Origin: Nitrosomonas sp.
GTDB lineage: Bacteria; Pseudomonadota; Gammaproteobacteria; Burkholderiales; Nitrosomonadaceae
NCBI GenBank assembly: GCA_024281675.1
Contig: JAMXAG010000007.1
Location: forward strand, 1-64,000
DNA: 64,000 bases
Direction of reading: 5' to 3'
Part shown: in pieces, positions 18,723 to 28,754 of the stretch
Position numbering within the stretch: position 1 is the first letter of the stretch
Layout of the letters: each line of letters starts with the position of its first letter
Translations under genes and position numbers: made by a program
The notes under the pieces: model-generated
What the model saw: only the letters and a program-made list of their open reading frames with translations
Databases searched by the model: none
What the model was told of the DNA's origin: nothing

Positions 18723-18932
18723 ATGAAGAATAAACACAGTGTCGTTTGCATGATTGGCCTTAGTATCGCTTTAATCGGTTGTGACGGCGTTCCTACGCCC
18801 GATTCAGCCAATTGCTCTGGAAGGGGCATGGAATCATCACTGACAGCATTCAAAAAGGACGAAGCTGCACGCCAAGCTTTTATCGATAAATGTACTGAAA
18901 TCAACAGAGAAAACGCTAAAAACAATAACTAA
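18723..18932 (+). CDS. Small hypothetical lipoprotein
   Basis: This 69-residue protein has a lipoprotein signal peptide: MKNKH, a hydrophobic core, and the lipobox LIGC with Cys20. The mature part contains two more cysteines (SANCSGRG and DKCTEI) and is otherwise charged and helical in character. A good ribosome-binding site (AGGAAGAGG) precedes the ATG. The layout resembles short entry-exclusion-like or uncharacterised lipoproteins of proteobacteria, but I cannot assign a family. It stands alone between two gene-free stretches. Confidence 0.7.
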   Translation: MKNKHSVVCMIGLSIALIGCDGVPTPDSANCSGRGMESSLTAFKKDEAARQAFIDKCTEINRENAKNNN

Positions 18933-18965
18933 AATCAGCAGATTTTAGTCGAACTGAAAATTCGA

Positions 18966-18999
18966 GTACGCGTCGACCATCATAAAAAAAGACGCGTAC
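18966..18999 (+). terminator. Putative terminator of the small lipoprotein gene
   Basis: Perfect 9-bp arms GTACGCGTC (18966-18974) and GACGCGTAC (18991-18999) surround an A-rich 16-base loop. The first arm starts about 34 bp after the stop codon. No T run follows, so termination is only suggested by position. Confidence 0.4.
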
Positions 19000-19064
19000 C
19001 TATCTCCGCTTTAACAACAGAACCCCTCCCTTCGCACTATTTTCAGATAAAGCCTTTGTGATCT

Positions 19065-19159
19065 AAGGAAACGCTGAATAACACATCGAGCAAAGCGGAT
19101 TTTCAAGTACTGCCTAACGAAGCAATTCATTTGCGCGGATGATTATTCAGGATTTCCCT
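19065..19159. repeat. Possible MITE-like element of about 95 bp
   Basis: Imperfect 17-bp terminal inverted repeats face each other: AAGGAAACGCTGAATAA at 19065-19081 and the complement of AGGGAAATCCTGAATAA at 19143-19159 (14 of 17 match). The enclosed 60 bp has no coding capacity. Such short elements with GGAAA...CTGAATAA ends resemble trimmed IS ends. No clear target duplication is seen. Confidence 0.4.
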
Positions 19160-19258
19160 GAGAGATTCCATTAGATCAAAATAATATATTTCCCAATATT
19201 AAAAGACATTCCACTTGGTTACACTGCGACGTCTTTAAAGTTTATGGGGAATTACATT

Positions 19259-19645
19259 ATGAAAACATCAAAATCTCTAACTGGCATCGCAGCATTCGCT
19301 TTTTCAAGCCTCTTGCTGGCGGGCTCCGTCTCAATTGCAGCAGAAGTTGAAGGTATCGATGACAAAGATCACGCTGCCTTGGCTAAACACTATGAAGATC
19401 ACGCCAAATCAGAGCAAGTTCTGCTAGAGCGTAATCAAGAAATTGTTGAAGAATATGAAAATCATCCTTTCTACTTTGGCCCAGAGGGCTTGTCAGAGAA
19501 ATCCCACGCCGAAGCCAATGTACGTGAACATGAAGCAACAATCGAAGCAGATCTGGAAAAAGCAAAAATGCACAAAGAATTGGCTACAACCGTGCCCAGT
19601 GAGAACAAAACTGTTGACGTTAACGAAGCCCCAGCAACAAAATAA
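19259..19645 (+). CDS. Hypothetical periplasmic helical protein
   Basis: This protein of 128 residues is not recognised. The ATG at 19259 (MKTSKSLTG) is preferred to the one 15 bases earlier because it begins a textbook signal peptide ending near AEVEG and has GGGGAAT at suitable distance. The mature part is rich in His, Glu, Lys and Ala (DHAALAKHYEDHAKSEQVLLER, EKSHAEANVREHEATIEADLEKAKMHKEL), predicting amphipathic helices with regularly placed histidines, loosely like SmbP encoded 10 kb downstream. Metal binding is therefore conceivable but not shown. It is monocistronic and convergent with the cytochrome gene. Confidence 0.75.
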   Translation: MKTSKSLTGIAAFAFSSLLLAGSVSIAAEVEGIDDKDHAALAKHYEDHAKSEQVLLERNQEIVEEYENHPFYFGPEGLSEKSHAEANVREHEATIEADLEKAKMHKELATTVPSENKTVDVNEAPATK

Positions 19646-19703
19646 AATATAAACCATAGATAATAATTCAGATCGTATCCATCCGATTTAACTGAATTAT
19701 TAT

Positions 19704-20084
19704 CTACCTTGGTTTCATTGGTATACCTTCCTGCAGTACCCCATTAGATCGGGCTTTAAGATAGCGGTACATATTGCGCATATTATGCATCACCTCTTGA
19801 TTGGCTTTCCAAGGCGGCATCAGCCCTTTTCCATTCGTCACAATACGAGTAAAGTCTTCTTCTGATAACGTTTTAATTTGTTGCGTTAAATCGGGTGCTA
19901 TTTTACCTTGACCAAAATCACCGTGGCATGATCCACAGGCTTCTGAAAATACTTGCCATCCTTGGAATATAGCTTTATTGACTTGATCACTGATATGAGT
20001 CGCATTGTTTGATGCATAACCAGCGGCTGAAATAACCAATCCAACAACCAAAACCACGTATCTAGATAATTTTGCTGCATTCAT
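19704..20084 (-). CDS. Periplasmic class I c-type cytochrome
   Basis: This 126-residue monohaem cytochrome c has a signal peptide ending near GYASNN, haem attachment CGSCH (Cys50, Cys53, His54) and the sixth ligand methionine in GLMPPWK (Met89). I choose the ATG at 20084 (MNAAKLSRY). The longer frame begins with a TTG at 20120 and its extra residues are not part of a normal signal peptide, while 20084 has AGGA upstream. The fold matches small electron carriers that accept electrons from periplasmic dehydrogenases, but no dehydrogenase gene is adjacent. The partner is unknown. Confidence 0.85.
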   Translation of the reverse strand: MNAAKLSRYVVLVVGLVISAAGYASNNATHISDQVNKAIFQGWQVFSEACGSCHGDFGQGKIAPDLTQQIKTLSEEDFTRIVTNGKGLMPPWKANQEVMHNMRNMYRYLKARSNGVLQEGIPMKPR

Positions 20085-20312
20085 TCCGGTAATCCTATTA
20101 AGCATAGTGCTTTTATTCAATCAGATGCGTATCCATTGCGTCAAGCATCGTTTAACACATTCAGCACATGAAAATAGCTTATTGGAAGTTTTTTCAATCC
20201 AATGACAGACTCATTCCCGCGGTGTCTTCAATTGAATTGTCAAGATTGCGCTATTTTCTGAATTGCGTATCATCACATCTGTTTTACTTCTATTTTTCTT
20301 TGAAATCCTGTT

Positions 20313-22682
20313 ATGTTGCCCTCGATAGAACAACGCTTAGCCAGTGAGTTATCAGCCAATACGCATCAGATCCAAGCAGCCATTACTTTACTCGATGAAG
20401 GAGCTACGGTCCCTTTTATCGCGCGTTATCGCAAAGAATTAACGGGCAATTTGGATGATACGCAATTGCGCTTATTGGAAGAACGTTTACGTTATCTGCG
20501 TGAATTAGAAAGCAGGCGCAAAATCATTCTGGCGAGTATTGAAGAACAAGGAAAACTGACACCGGAACTACAAAATAGTATTTTGCTCGCTGAAGATAAA
20601 ACGCATTTAGAAGATTTATATTTACCCTATAAACCGAAACGCCGAACTAAAGCGCAAATCGCTATCGAAGCAGGATTGGATGCCTTGGCGGATAATCTCA
20701 TAGCCAACCCAATGCTTGATCCCGAACAAGCAGCGCAACCATTTATTAAACCAGCTTTCACCACACCCAATGGTGATAATCCAGGTATACCTGATGCAAA
20801 AGCAGCCTTGGAAGGGGCACGTCAAATTTTAATGGAGCGCTTTTCTGAAAATGCTTCACTGCTACAATCCTTGCGCGAATATTTACTAGAACACGGTGTA
20901 GTAGAAACTAAAGTCATAGCCGGTCAAGAAGAAGCTGGTATTAAATTCAGTGATTATTTTGATTACACTGAAAATTTGAATAAAATTCCCTCGCACCGTG
21001 CATTGGCTATTTTCCGTGGTCGTCGTGAAGAATTCCTGAATGTCACCTTACGCTTGGACTGTGAAGCAGAAAAACCCAAATGGGAGGCTCCATTTAACCC
21101 TTGTGAGGTACGTATCGCCAAACATGTCGGTGTAGAAAACAAAAAACGGCCGGCCGATAAATGGTTGCTGGAAACGGTACGTTGGGCATGGCGCGTGAAA
21201 ATATCATTGCATTTAGAAACCGAATTGATGACTGCCCTGCGTGAAAAATCAGAAACTGAAGCTATTCAGATATTTGCGCGAAATTTAAAAAATTTGCTAT
21301 TAGCATCACCCGCCGGCCCTCGAGCCACGATTGGCTTGGATCCTGGGTTGCGCACCGGTGTCAAAATAGCCGTCGTCGACAACACCGGCAAAGTATTGGA
21401 ACACGACACGATCTACCCCCATGCGCCACGCAACGATTGGCAAGGCGCTTTGCACAAATTAGCCATGCTCGCTAAAAAACACAACATTGCACTCATTTCT
21501 ATCGGTAATGGCACCGCATCACGCGAAACTGATAAATTAGCACAGGATCTAATCAAACAATTTCCAGAGCTAAGTTTAAGTAAAATCGTGGTATCCGAAG
21601 CAGGCGCATCCGTCTATTCCGCTTCTGAATTTGCTTCCAAGGAATTGCCTGACTTGGATGTGTCGATTCGCGGAGCCGTTTCTATTGCACGCCGCTTGCA
21701 AGACCCCTTAGCGGAATTGGTCAAAATAGATCCGAAATCTATCGGTGTTGGCCAGTATCAACATGATGTTAGCCAAACCCAATTAGCGCGCTCATTGGAT
21801 GCCGTAGTAGAAGATTGTGTCAATGCAGTGGGTGTGGATGTGAATACCGCTTCCATCGCTTTATTGGCGCGTGTTTCTGGTTTAAGCAACAGCGTGGCGC
21901 AAAGTATTGTCAATTATCGTGACAAGCAAGGTGCGTTTACTTCTCGCGAACAATTGAGGTCTGTTCCCCGTTTGGGCGAAAAAACCTTTGAACAAGCCGC
22001 AGGTTTTTTACGTATTATGAATGGCGAAAACCCGCTAGATGCTTCTAGTGTTCACCCAGAATCCTATCCTTTAGTCGAAAAAATTCTTAAAGATATCCAA
22101 AAAGACGTAACAACCATCATTGGGGATGTTGCTACGCTCAACAAACTCAGTCCAGGTAAATACGCCGATCATCGATTTGGCGTGCCAACCATTACGGATA
22201 TCTTAAAAGAATTAGAAAAACCCGGCCGCGATCCTCGCCCGGAATTCACTACGGCTGTTTTCAAAGAAGGTGTGGAAGACATCAAGGATTTACATCCTGA
22301 CATGATTCTCGAGGGTGTAGTTACCAACGTAGCAGCCTTTGGCGCATTTGTGGACATTGGTGTGCATCAAGATGGCTTGGTGCATATTTCCGCACTCTCC
22401 AACACTTTTGTTAAAGATCCGCACAGCGTGGTAAAAGCAGGTCAAGTGGTCAAAGTAAAGGTTATCGAAATCGATGAAAAACGTAAGCGCATCTCGCTTA
22501 GCATGCGTTTGGATGACAATACCAGTAGCACCAAGCAGCACACAATGCATAACGAGCACAAAATCGACAAAACCGATATACCGCGTAATAAGCAACGCTC
22601 CCAGCCTTCCAAAAACCAAGATTCCACTAGCACACCGATACCAAGCGCAATGGCCAACGCATTTGCGAAGTTGAAAAAATAA
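20313..22682 (+). CDS. tex: RNA-binding transcription accessory protein Tex
   Basis: This Tex-family protein of 789 residues binds nucleic acid and helps release stalled transcription complexes in several bacteria. It has the N-terminal Tex region ([38 protein letters not shown]), a YqgF/RNase H-like domain ([18 protein letters not shown]), helix-hairpin-helix repeats ([24 protein letters not shown]) and a C-terminal S1 domain ([28 protein letters not shown]). A short Lys/Ser/Thr-rich tail ends in [10 protein letters not shown]. It is complete and of normal length, and the gene stands alone. Confidence 0.96.
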   Translation: MLPSIEQRLASELSANTHQIQAAITLLDEGATVPFIARYRKELTGNLDDTQLRLLEERLRYLRELESRRKIILASIEEQGKLTPELQNSILLAEDKTHLEDLYLPYKPKRRTKAQIAIEAGLDALADNLIANPMLDPEQAAQPFIKPAFTTPNGDNPGIPDAKAALEGARQILMERFSENASLLQSLREYLLEHGVVETKVIAGQEEAGIKFSDYFDYTENLNKIPSHRALAIFRGRREEFLNVTLRLDCEAEKPKWEAPFNPCEVRIAKHVGVENKKRPADKWLLETVRWAWRVKISLHLETELMTALREKSETEAIQIFARNLKNLLLASPAGPRATIGLDPGLRTGVKIAVVDNTGKVLEHDTIYPHAPRNDWQGALHKLAMLAKKHNIALISIGNGTASRETDKLAQDLIKQFPELSLSKIVVSEAGASVYSASEFASKELPDLDVSIRGAVSIARRLQDPLAELVKIDPKSIGVGQYQHDVSQTQLARSLDAVVEDCVNAVGVDVNTASIALLARVSGLSNSVAQSIVNYRDKQGAFTSREQLRSVPRLGEKTFEQAAGFLRIMNGENPLDASSVHPESYPLVEKILKDIQKDVTTIIGDVATLNKLSPGKYADHRFGVPTITDILKELEKPGRDPRPEFTTAVFKEGVEDIKDLHPDMILEGVVTNVAAFGAFVDIGVHQDGLVHISALSNTFVKDPHSVVKAGQVVKVKVIEIDEKRKRISLSMRLDDNTSSTKQHTMHNEHKIDKTDIPRNKQRSQPSKNQDSTSTPIPSAMANAFAKLKK

Positions 22683-22936
22683 CCATCTATCCAGTAAACA
22701 ACATCATGATCGCCTACTTCGATTGGTGGTCAAACCTCCTTGCGCCAAAACCATGTTATCCCCGAAAATGCTGAGGCAGTACAATTCGTGGTGCTATTTC
22801 GGATACAGGCTCAATCAATAACATAAAGATATTTTCAGATGGTTATTTCAGCATTTACCTGTATCGCAAATTGTTATACTTTAACGAATAATCCAATAAA
22901 TTTAAAACTGTCAATATCTTAAAGTGAATTATCCGA

Positions 22937-23161
22937 ATGGGAAAAATCTTATTTCTAATCATCATTGCGATCCTTATTTTCTGGTTGATCAAGATTCAAA
23001 AAACCAAGCGAAACAATCCAAAGGATTCTATTGAATCGATTGAAGATATGGTCGTATGCTCGTATTGCGGCACTCACATTCCGAAAAATGAGGCACTTAG
23101 CAATGAAAATAATCAATATTTTTGCTCTGCTAAACATCGTGAGTTGCACATAAAACCATAG
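22937..23161 (+). CDS. PP0621-family small membrane protein with zinc-ribbon-like motif
   Basis: This 74-residue protein has a single N-terminal transmembrane helix (ILFLIIIAILIFWLI). A short basic stretch follows, then a cytoplasmic metal-binding-like motif: CSYCGTHIP near residues 42-50 and FCSAKHRE near 62-69. Proteins of this kind are commonly encoded immediately before a PilS-type sensor kinase, as here, with 13 bp between. The biochemical role is not known. The conserved position suggests a link to PilS or to membrane signalling. Confidence 0.85.
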   Translation: MGKILFLIIIAILIFWLIKIQKTKRNNPKDSIESIEDMVVCSYCGTHIPKNEALSNENNQYFCSAKHRELHIKP

Positions 23162-23174
23162 TCTCATCAATGCC

Positions 23175-24848
23175 GTGACCAACCATAGATCCCTCTTAAT
23201 AAACAGAAATGCAAACCAAAACAGAATAATTCATTCATCATCCGGTTCAAAAACATCGGAGCATGATTACTCTGAGCAGCACTGGCGATTTTTATATTAC
23301 TTCAATATCTATCGCTTACTGATTGGATGCTCGTTGATTTTGATTTCATGGAAGTTTGATCAAACCAATTTTGGTGCATATCGTTACCTGTTATTTGTTT
23401 ATACCGCTGCGGCGTACGCTATCTTTGGTTGTTTATGCATGTTATTAACACGATTGCGTTTTTCCAATCTGGATAGACAACTCTCTTTCCAACTTGTTGG
23501 GGATATTCTTTTCTTTTCCATCATGCTTTATGCCAGCGGTGGATTACAAAGTGGATTAGGCGGGCTAGCAATGATCTCACTGGCGGTTGCAGGATTAATC
23601 AGCCAAGGTCGAATGGCGTTATTTTTCGCATCGATTGCGACTATCAGCCTGTTGTTACAAGAAGTTTATGCCTCTATGACCATAGATTTCTATTCTGCGC
23701 AATATTCACAAGCTGGCTTACTGAGCATGGCCTATTTTGCAGTTGCCTGGCTAGCACATCAGCTCGCAGAAAACACCTTGCGCAGTGAAAAACTTGCTAA
23801 CGAAAGAGGCATTGATTTAGCCAATATGTCTCAAGTTAACCAATTGATCATACAAGAACTTCCAGAAGGAATTTTGGTCATAGATGAGGATGGCAATATT
23901 CGGCAACGTAATGCTTTAGCCGAAACAATGTTGAATCTGGATTCCGCTAACAAACAAAGTAGTTCCCTTAAAGTATCTGAGCTTTTGCCCGAATTTGTCG
24001 ACCTACTGTCTGATTGGCAAAAACAAAGCATGATCGAGCATACGAAAATATTACGTATCAATTGTACGAATACCTTGGCTCATGTACGGTGGGTTCCCAT
24101 ACAGTCAAGTACGCGTAATGGTGCTGTTATTTTTCTTGAAGATATGGGTCGTATGGAAGCACAATTACAGCAATTGAAATTGGCTGCATTGGGTCGCTTG
24201 ACAACGAATATTGCGCATGAAATCCGCAACCCGCTTTCAGCTATCAATCATGCTGCCGAATTACTACAAGAGGAAGGTGTTCAGAATAACACTGGTACAC
24301 GGCTCGTGCATATCATTTGTGACAATACGCGGCGCTTGAATAAAATCGTTCAAGATATACTTCAACTTCACCAAGCGCGTGTCTCAAATCCAAGCATTAT
24401 CAATGTTCATCATTTCATGGAAAAATTTTTGGAACAATTTTGCCTAAGTGAAAAAACCCTTAGAAATCGGTTTAATTTCATTGAGAGTAACAACCGCCAA
24501 ATCAGTTTTGATCACGATCAGCTCAACCAAGTATTATGGAATTTATGTAGTAATGCACTGAGACACTCCACCAAACAAGAAAACAGTATCCAGATTAAGC
24601 TGTCTACCGATACACAAAAAATCCATGTTATTTTGGATATCATTAATGATGGTCCTCCTCTGGATTTACAAAAAAGCAAACAAGTTTTTGAGCCTTTTTA
24701 CACCACTGCACCTGGAGGCACCGGCTTAGGACTATTTATCGCACGTGAATTATGCGAAGCCAATCACGCCACCTTAGAATTTGTTGAGAATCCTATCGGC
24801 ACACAGTTTAGGATCAAATGTAAAAATATCATGACACCTTATGAATAA
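23175..24848 (+). CDS. pilS: Sensor histidine kinase PilS
   Basis: This is the membrane sensor of the PilS-PilR system that controls type IV pilin transcription. It has about six N-terminal transmembrane helices (residues 40-200), a PAS-type segment (VNQLIIQELPEGILVIDEDGNIRQRN), a HisKA box with the phosphorylated His in NIAHEIRNPLSAINHAAELL, and a HATPase domain (N box QVLWNLCSNALRHS; GGTGLGLFIA). The length of 557 residues is normal. The start in this frame is a GTG at 23175. No better start follows within the first 40 codons, so the exact N-terminus is uncertain. It overlaps pilR by eight bases. Confidence 0.93.
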   Translation: MTNHRSLLINRNANQNRIIHSSSGSKTSEHDYSEQHWRFLYYFNIYRLLIGCSLILISWKFDQTNFGAYRYLLFVYTAAAYAIFGCLCMLLTRLRFSNLDRQLSFQLVGDILFFSIMLYASGGLQSGLGGLAMISLAVAGLISQGRMALFFASIATISLLLQEVYASMTIDFYSAQYSQAGLLSMAYFAVAWLAHQLAENTLRSEKLANERGIDLANMSQVNQLIIQELPEGILVIDEDGNIRQRNALAETMLNLDSANKQSSSLKVSELLPEFVDLLSDWQKQSMIEHTKILRINCTNTLAHVRWVPIQSSTRNGAVIFLEDMGRMEAQLQQLKLAALGRLTTNIAHEIRNPLSAINHAAELLQEEGVQNNTGTRLVHIICDNTRRLNKIVQDILQLHQARVSNPSIINVHHFMEKFLEQFCLSEKTLRNRFNFIESNNRQISFDHDQLNQVLWNLCSNALRHSTKQENSIQIKLSTDTQKIHVILDIINDGPPLDLQKSKQVFEPFYTTAPGGTGLGLFIARELCEANHATLEFVENPIGTQFRIKCKNIMTPYE

Positions 24849-26244
24849 AATCAATAGCACTCATCCACAACACGACAGTTCTTCAATAAAAATACTGATT
24901 GTTGATGATGAACCCGATATCATTGAGCTGCTCGAATTGACACTCGCTCGTATGGGCATGGATGTAGCAAGCGCACAATCGATTGATGCGGCAAAAACGC
25001 AATTGAAGTCGCAACATTTTCAATTGTGCCTAACCGATATGCGTTTACCGGATGGCGAAGGATTAGATTTAGTTAAGCATGTTAATCAATACTATACGGA
25101 TCTCCCGATTGCTGTAATCACTGCCTATGGATCGACCGAAAATGCAGTAGCCGCACTTAAAGCAGGTGCATTTGATTACTTATCCAAACCGGTTGGATTA
25201 AAAGATTTGCGCGATCTTGTCAAATCCGCATTAAGCATTCCAGCGCCCGAGCAATCGCTCTCTACTCAACGTACACTTCTCGGCAATTCCCTCCCCATGC
25301 ATCAACTACGAGCTACGATAGACAAGCTAGCACGGAGTCAAGCCGCTGTTTATATCAATGGTGAATCAGGAAGCGGAAAAGAACTAGCGGCACGAATGAT
25401 TCATGAAAAAAGTACACGCCATACCCAACCTTTTATTGCTGTAAATTGTGGTGCAATCCCAGAGAATCTCATGGAAAGTGAATTTTTTGGTTATAAAAAA
25501 GGTGCATTTACTGGTGCCGACAAAGACCATGATGGTTTTTTTCTTATGGCACAAGGTGGCACTTTATTTCTTGATGAAGTGGCTGATTTACCATTGGCAA
25601 TGCAAGTAAAATTGCTGCGCGTAATACAAGAAAAACAAGTCAGACGGGTTGGTGATACACAAGAAAAAGGTATCGATGTACGCATCATTAGTGCCACGCA
25701 CAAAAAACTTTCACAATGCGTTGAATCAGGTCAATTTCGTCAAGATTTGTACTATCGATTGAATGTTATTGAACTTGGTATGCCGGCCCTTCGTGAGATG
25801 CGAGAAGATATTCCAGTCATTGCCGAAAAAATTATTGCCAAACTTTGCCGCGAAGCAAGTAGACCTCCGTGTCAGCTAAGAAATGAAGCTATCGAATTGC
25901 TGATGTATTATGATTATCCTGGCAATGTGCGTGAGCTCGAAAATATCTTGGAACGCACACTCGCGCTTTGTTCTGACATTGAAATTGGTCGCAAAGAACT
26001 GCAAATGCCTGAGAAATTTAAGGCCCCCATAAAAACTGAAACAAGCAAAATCGAAATACCCCCCCCTCCTTTACTGGTTGAAGAAGGATTACCGTTACAA
26101 GATTTTCTCGATAAACTAGAAAAAGATTCAATCGAAAGAGCGTTGGAACAAAACCGTTATAATCGAACTAAAGCCGCAAAAGTACTCGGCATAACCGTCA
26201 GATCACTGCGTTACCGCATGGAAAGGCTCGGCTTAAACTCTTGA
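24841..26244 (+). CDS. pilR: Sigma-54-dependent response regulator PilR
   Basis: This is an NtrC-family activator of 467 residues. The receiver domain (residues 18-130) has DDEPD and the phosphoacceptor Asp in CLTDMRLPDGEG. The AAA+ domain has Walker A GESGSGKE, the sigma-54 contact loop GAFTGA, and Walker B GGTLFLDEVADL. A C-terminal Fis-type helix-turn-helix (NRYNRTKAAKVLGITVRSLRYRMERLG) follows. Encoded with pilS, it should drive pilA from a -24/-12 promoter. No pilin gene is in the window. It converges with ctaA at 44 bp. Confidence 0.95.
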   Translation: MNKINSTHPQHDSSSIKILIVDDEPDIIELLELTLARMGMDVASAQSIDAAKTQLKSQHFQLCLTDMRLPDGEGLDLVKHVNQYYTDLPIAVITAYGSTENAVAALKAGAFDYLSKPVGLKDLRDLVKSALSIPAPEQSLSTQRTLLGNSLPMHQLRATIDKLARSQAAVYINGESGSGKELAARMIHEKSTRHTQPFIAVNCGAIPENLMESEFFGYKKGAFTGADKDHDGFFLMAQGGTLFLDEVADLPLAMQVKLLRVIQEKQVRRVGDTQEKGIDVRIISATHKKLSQCVESGQFRQDLYYRLNVIELGMPALREMREDIPVIAEKIIAKLCREASRPPCQLRNEAIELLMYYDYPGNVRELENILERTLALCSDIEIGRKELQMPEKFKAPIKTETSKIEIPPPPLLVEEGLPLQDFLDKLEKDSIERALEQNRYNRTKAAKVLGITVRSLRYRMERLGLNS

Positions 26245-26288
26245 ATCAATAAATATATCAACTATTCTCGCGTATCCATAGTTTCATT

Positions 26289-27323
26289 CTAGGTATTTCC
26301 GGTCAACCGCAATCGATGGCTCACCCACAAAGCTGCTGCAAACAATAACACGGCTCCTCCTTGATGTGACGCCGCCAAAGGAATCGGTACCACGTATAAA
26401 AGCGTTGATATCCCTAAACTAATTTGAATCACCAGCATGATTAAGAAAAGATTACAAGCTATGCGCGTCGTCTCAGACAAATTATATTTTTTTGACTTAA
26501 ACCAGAATAGTGGCACTAAAAAAGCCAAAATCCAAGCGATTAAGCGATGATTAAACTGTACTGTTGCCATGTTGGCAAAGAAATTACGATACCAGGGCTC
26601 AAGCATAAAAATTTCTGGTGGCATAAAATGTCCGTTCATTAGTGGAAACGTGTTATAAGCAAAACCAGCACGGATTCCTGCAACAAAACCTCCTGACAAA
26701 ATCATAATGAAAATTAGCCCTGCTAACCCCGCCGAAAACTTGTAAAGCGGTCGAATCTTCTCATCCGTATCAGGATTATCAGCTTTAGGCGATAAAATTC
26801 CTAGCGCGACCCAAAACATCGCTGCAAAAATAACAATAGCTAACCCTAGATGGGCAGTCAAACGATATTGACTCACATGTGGATCATTCACGAGACCACT
26901 CATTACCATGTACCAACCCATAAAACCTTGCAAGCCTCCCAGAATAAAAATCCCTATTAATTTCACTCCTAGGGGTCTGTCAATGCGCTTTTGAATCAAA
27001 AAACAAACAAATGGTATAAAAAACACCACCCCAATTAATCGACCTAGTAAACGATGAAAGTATTCCCACCAGAAAATACCTTTGAATTCATCAATACTCA
27101 TTCCCTTGTTAATTTTTTGATACTGGGGTGTCGAGCGGTATTTTTCTAATAGCACTTCCCAATCGTTTTGAGTAACAGGGGGAATTGTTCCAACTATCGG
27201 TTGCCATTCAACAATAGAAAGACCTGAGTCGGTCAATCGTGTTACACCGCCCACTATAATCATGGCGAATACCAAAGCACAACAAATTAATAACCATATT
27301 GCAATCGGTTTTTGCTTATTCAT
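26289..27323 (-). CDS. ctaA: Heme A synthase (CtaA/COX15)
   Basis: This integral membrane protein of 344 residues has about eight transmembrane helices and hydroxylates the C8 methyl of haem O to give haem A for cytochrome c oxidase. Diagnostic motifs are [25 protein letters not shown] at the N-terminus, [17 protein letters not shown] with the haem-ligand His, a second conserved His in [20 protein letters not shown], and [12 protein letters not shown]. No other cox assembly genes are adjacent. SmpB follows the same strand upstream with 34 bp between, so they might be cotranscribed. Confidence 0.96.
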   Translation of the reverse strand: MNKQKPIAIWLLICCALVFAMIIVGGVTRLTDSGLSIVEWQPIVGTIPPVTQNDWEVLLEKYRSTPQYQKINKGMSIDEFKGIFWWEYFHRLLGRLIGVVFFIPFVCFLIQKRIDRPLGVKLIGIFILGGLQGFMGWYMVMSGLVNDPHVSQYRLTAHLGLAIVIFAAMFWVALGILSPKADNPDTDEKIRPLYKFSAGLAGLIFIMILSGGFVAGIRAGFAYNTFPLMNGHFMPPEIFMLEPWYRNFFANMATVQFNHRLIAWILAFLVPLFWFKSKKYNLSETTRIACNLFLIMLVIQISLGISTLLYVVPIPLAASHQGGAVLLFAAALWVSHRLRLTGNT

Positions 27324-27357
27324 AGATTAAAGTATCTTCAATTTAGTTTAGTAATAA

Positions 27358-27801
27358 TTATTTGCTTCGCATTAAACGTTGTTTAGTACGTTCCCATTCT
27401 TTTTGTTTTTCGCTATCGCGTTTATCGTGCTGTTTCTTGCCTTTCGCCAATCCGATTTCTAACTTGATTCTCCCGGATTTATAATGCATATCTAATGGAA
27501 TCAGTGTATATCCTGCGCGTTCAACTTTACCAATCAGTTTTTTAATTTCTTCTGCATGAAGTAACAGTTTCCGTGTTCGAACTGGGTCTGGGTTGATATG
27601 CGTCGACGCGGTCTTGAGCGGGCTAATATGGCTGCCAATCAAATACAATTCACTGCTACGAATAATCACATAAGCCTCTTTGAGTTGCACTCGACTATCA
27701 CGAATGGATTTCACCTCCCACCCATGCAGCATCATTCCTGCTTCATATTTTTCCTCGATAAAATAATCATGAAAGGCTTTTTTGTTTTGTACTATACTCA
27801 T
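27358..27801 (-). CDS. smpB: SsrA-binding protein SmpB
   Basis: This partner of tmRNA delivers SsrA RNA to stalled ribosomes for trans-translation. The 147 residues match family size. It shows the N-terminal [29 protein letters not shown] signature, the conserved [11 protein letters not shown] block, and a basic C-terminal tail ([26 protein letters not shown]) that inserts into the mRNA channel. It is divergent from ratA, the neighbour arrangement common in proteobacteria. The ssrA RNA gene itself was not found in the window. Confidence 0.97.
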   Translation of the reverse strand: MSIVQNKKAFHDYFIEEKYEAGMMLHGWEVKSIRDSRVQLKEAYVIIRSSELYLIGSHISPLKTASTHINPDPVRTRKLLLHAEEIKKLIGKVERAGYTLIPLDMHYKSGRIKLEIGLAKGKKQHDKRDSEKQKEWERTKQRLMRSK

Positions 27802-27886
27802 ATAGGGAACCTAACCGCAGGAATCAGCAGGTTTAATTTTATCAGTTTTTTTAATATTGTCTTATTGGCGACAGTGATTTACTTTT

Positions 27887-28360
27887 ATGGCAGAAATAGA
27901 AAAATCAGTATTGGTTGAATACTCAGCAGACCAGATGTTTGCGCTCGTTGACAACGTTGCAGATTATCCAAAATTTCTTCCCTGGTGCGGCGGAACTTCC
28001 GTCACAATTCAGGATGAAGTGATTGTACACGCTAAGGTTAAAATTAATTATCATCAAATACAACATAGCTTTACCACCGAAAACAAACGCTATCCCATCA
28101 ACAAACCTGCAGCAAATAAAGCTATTAAAGATGCCTTAATCGAAATGAGCTTACTTGATGGGCCCTTTAAACACCTGGAAGGATACTGGCATTTTGTTTC
28201 ATTGTGTGAAACAGCATGTAAAATAAATTTCCGTCTACACTATACATTTTCCAATAAAATATTGGAAAAATTGGTTGGTCCGGTGTTTCATATGATTGCA
28301 AATAGTTTTGTAGAATCGTTTATCAAACGTGCTGATGAAATTTATGGTAAAAGGTTGTAA
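27887..28360 (+). CDS. ratA: RatA/COQ10-type START-domain protein
   Basis: This polyketide-cyclase/START-fold protein is of the group named RatA in E. coli, where a ribosome-association toxin role was reported, and Coq10 in eukaryotes, where it binds ubiquinone. Visible motifs are the N-terminal SVLVEYSADQMFALVDNVADYPKFLPWC and the conserved MSLLDGPFKHLEGYWHF and FVESFIKRADEIYG. At 157 residues it is about ten longer than usual because of an insertion between the SFTTEN and EMSLLDGPF strands (KRYPINKPAANKAIKDAL). The two roles cannot be distinguished from sequence. It overlaps rnfH. Confidence 0.88.
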   Translation: MAEIEKSVLVEYSADQMFALVDNVADYPKFLPWCGGTSVTIQDEVIVHAKVKINYHQIQHSFTTENKRYPINKPAANKAIKDALIEMSLLDGPFKHLEGYWHFVSLCETACKINFRLHYTFSNKILEKLVGPVFHMIANSFVESFIKRADEIYGKRL

Positions 28361-28643
28361 TTACTTTGAAATTGAGATTGCTTATGCGTTGCCGAATATA
28401 CAAATTCTAAGGCAAATTACAATTAGAGCTGGCGATACCGTCGAACAGGCGATTCTACAATCAGGCATTTTAGATCAATTTCCTGAAATAGCATTAACGG
28501 AAAACAGAATTGGCATTTTCGGTGATTTTGTGAAACCAAGCACAATTCTCCGACCGAATGATCGCCTAGAAATATACCGGCCTTTAACAATTGATCCTAA
28601 AAAAGCAAGATTGTTGCGTGCCAAAAAACCAAGAATAAAGTAG
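28344..28643 (+). CDS. rnfH: RnfH-family ubiquitin-fold protein
   Basis: This is a beta-grasp (ubiquitin-like) protein of about 99 residues. Family motifs are EIEIAYALPNIQ near the N-terminus, GDTVEQAILQSGI, LTENRIGIFGDFVKPSTIL and the hallmark LRPNDRLEIYRPLTIDPKKAR. Possible starts are GTG 28329, ATG 28335 and ATG 28344. I use the last, which leaves a 17-base overlap with ratA and an N-terminus closest to known RnfH proteins. The ratA-rnfH pairing is widely conserved, but the molecular function of RnfH is not known. Confidence 0.9.
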   Translation: MVKGCNYFEIEIAYALPNIQILRQITIRAGDTVEQAILQSGILDQFPEIALTENRIGIFGDFVKPSTILRPNDRLEIYRPLTIDPKKARLLRAKKPRIK

Positions 28644-28754
28644 CTATCTGTTTCAGTGAAAAACTGCCCCAGATGATAAAACATACCTATAAATTAACTA
28701 GCTATAAAAAAACAATTCGATCCCAATGTTAACTGAAACATTGTTAAAAGCTTT

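Larger units (their letters stand above)
18933..19258. other. Gene-free region with two inverted repeats
   Basis: No coding sequence is supported. The region holds a 9-bp hairpin (18966-18999) soon after the lipoprotein stop, a possible small non-autonomous mobile element (19065-19159), and the upstream region of the secreted protein starting at 19259. Confidence 0.5.

Noticed and set aside
19704-20120. Long start of the cytochrome c gene at 20120
   Set aside because: The first codon there is TTG with no ribosome-binding site. The ATG at 20084 gives a normal signal peptide and has AGGA upstream.
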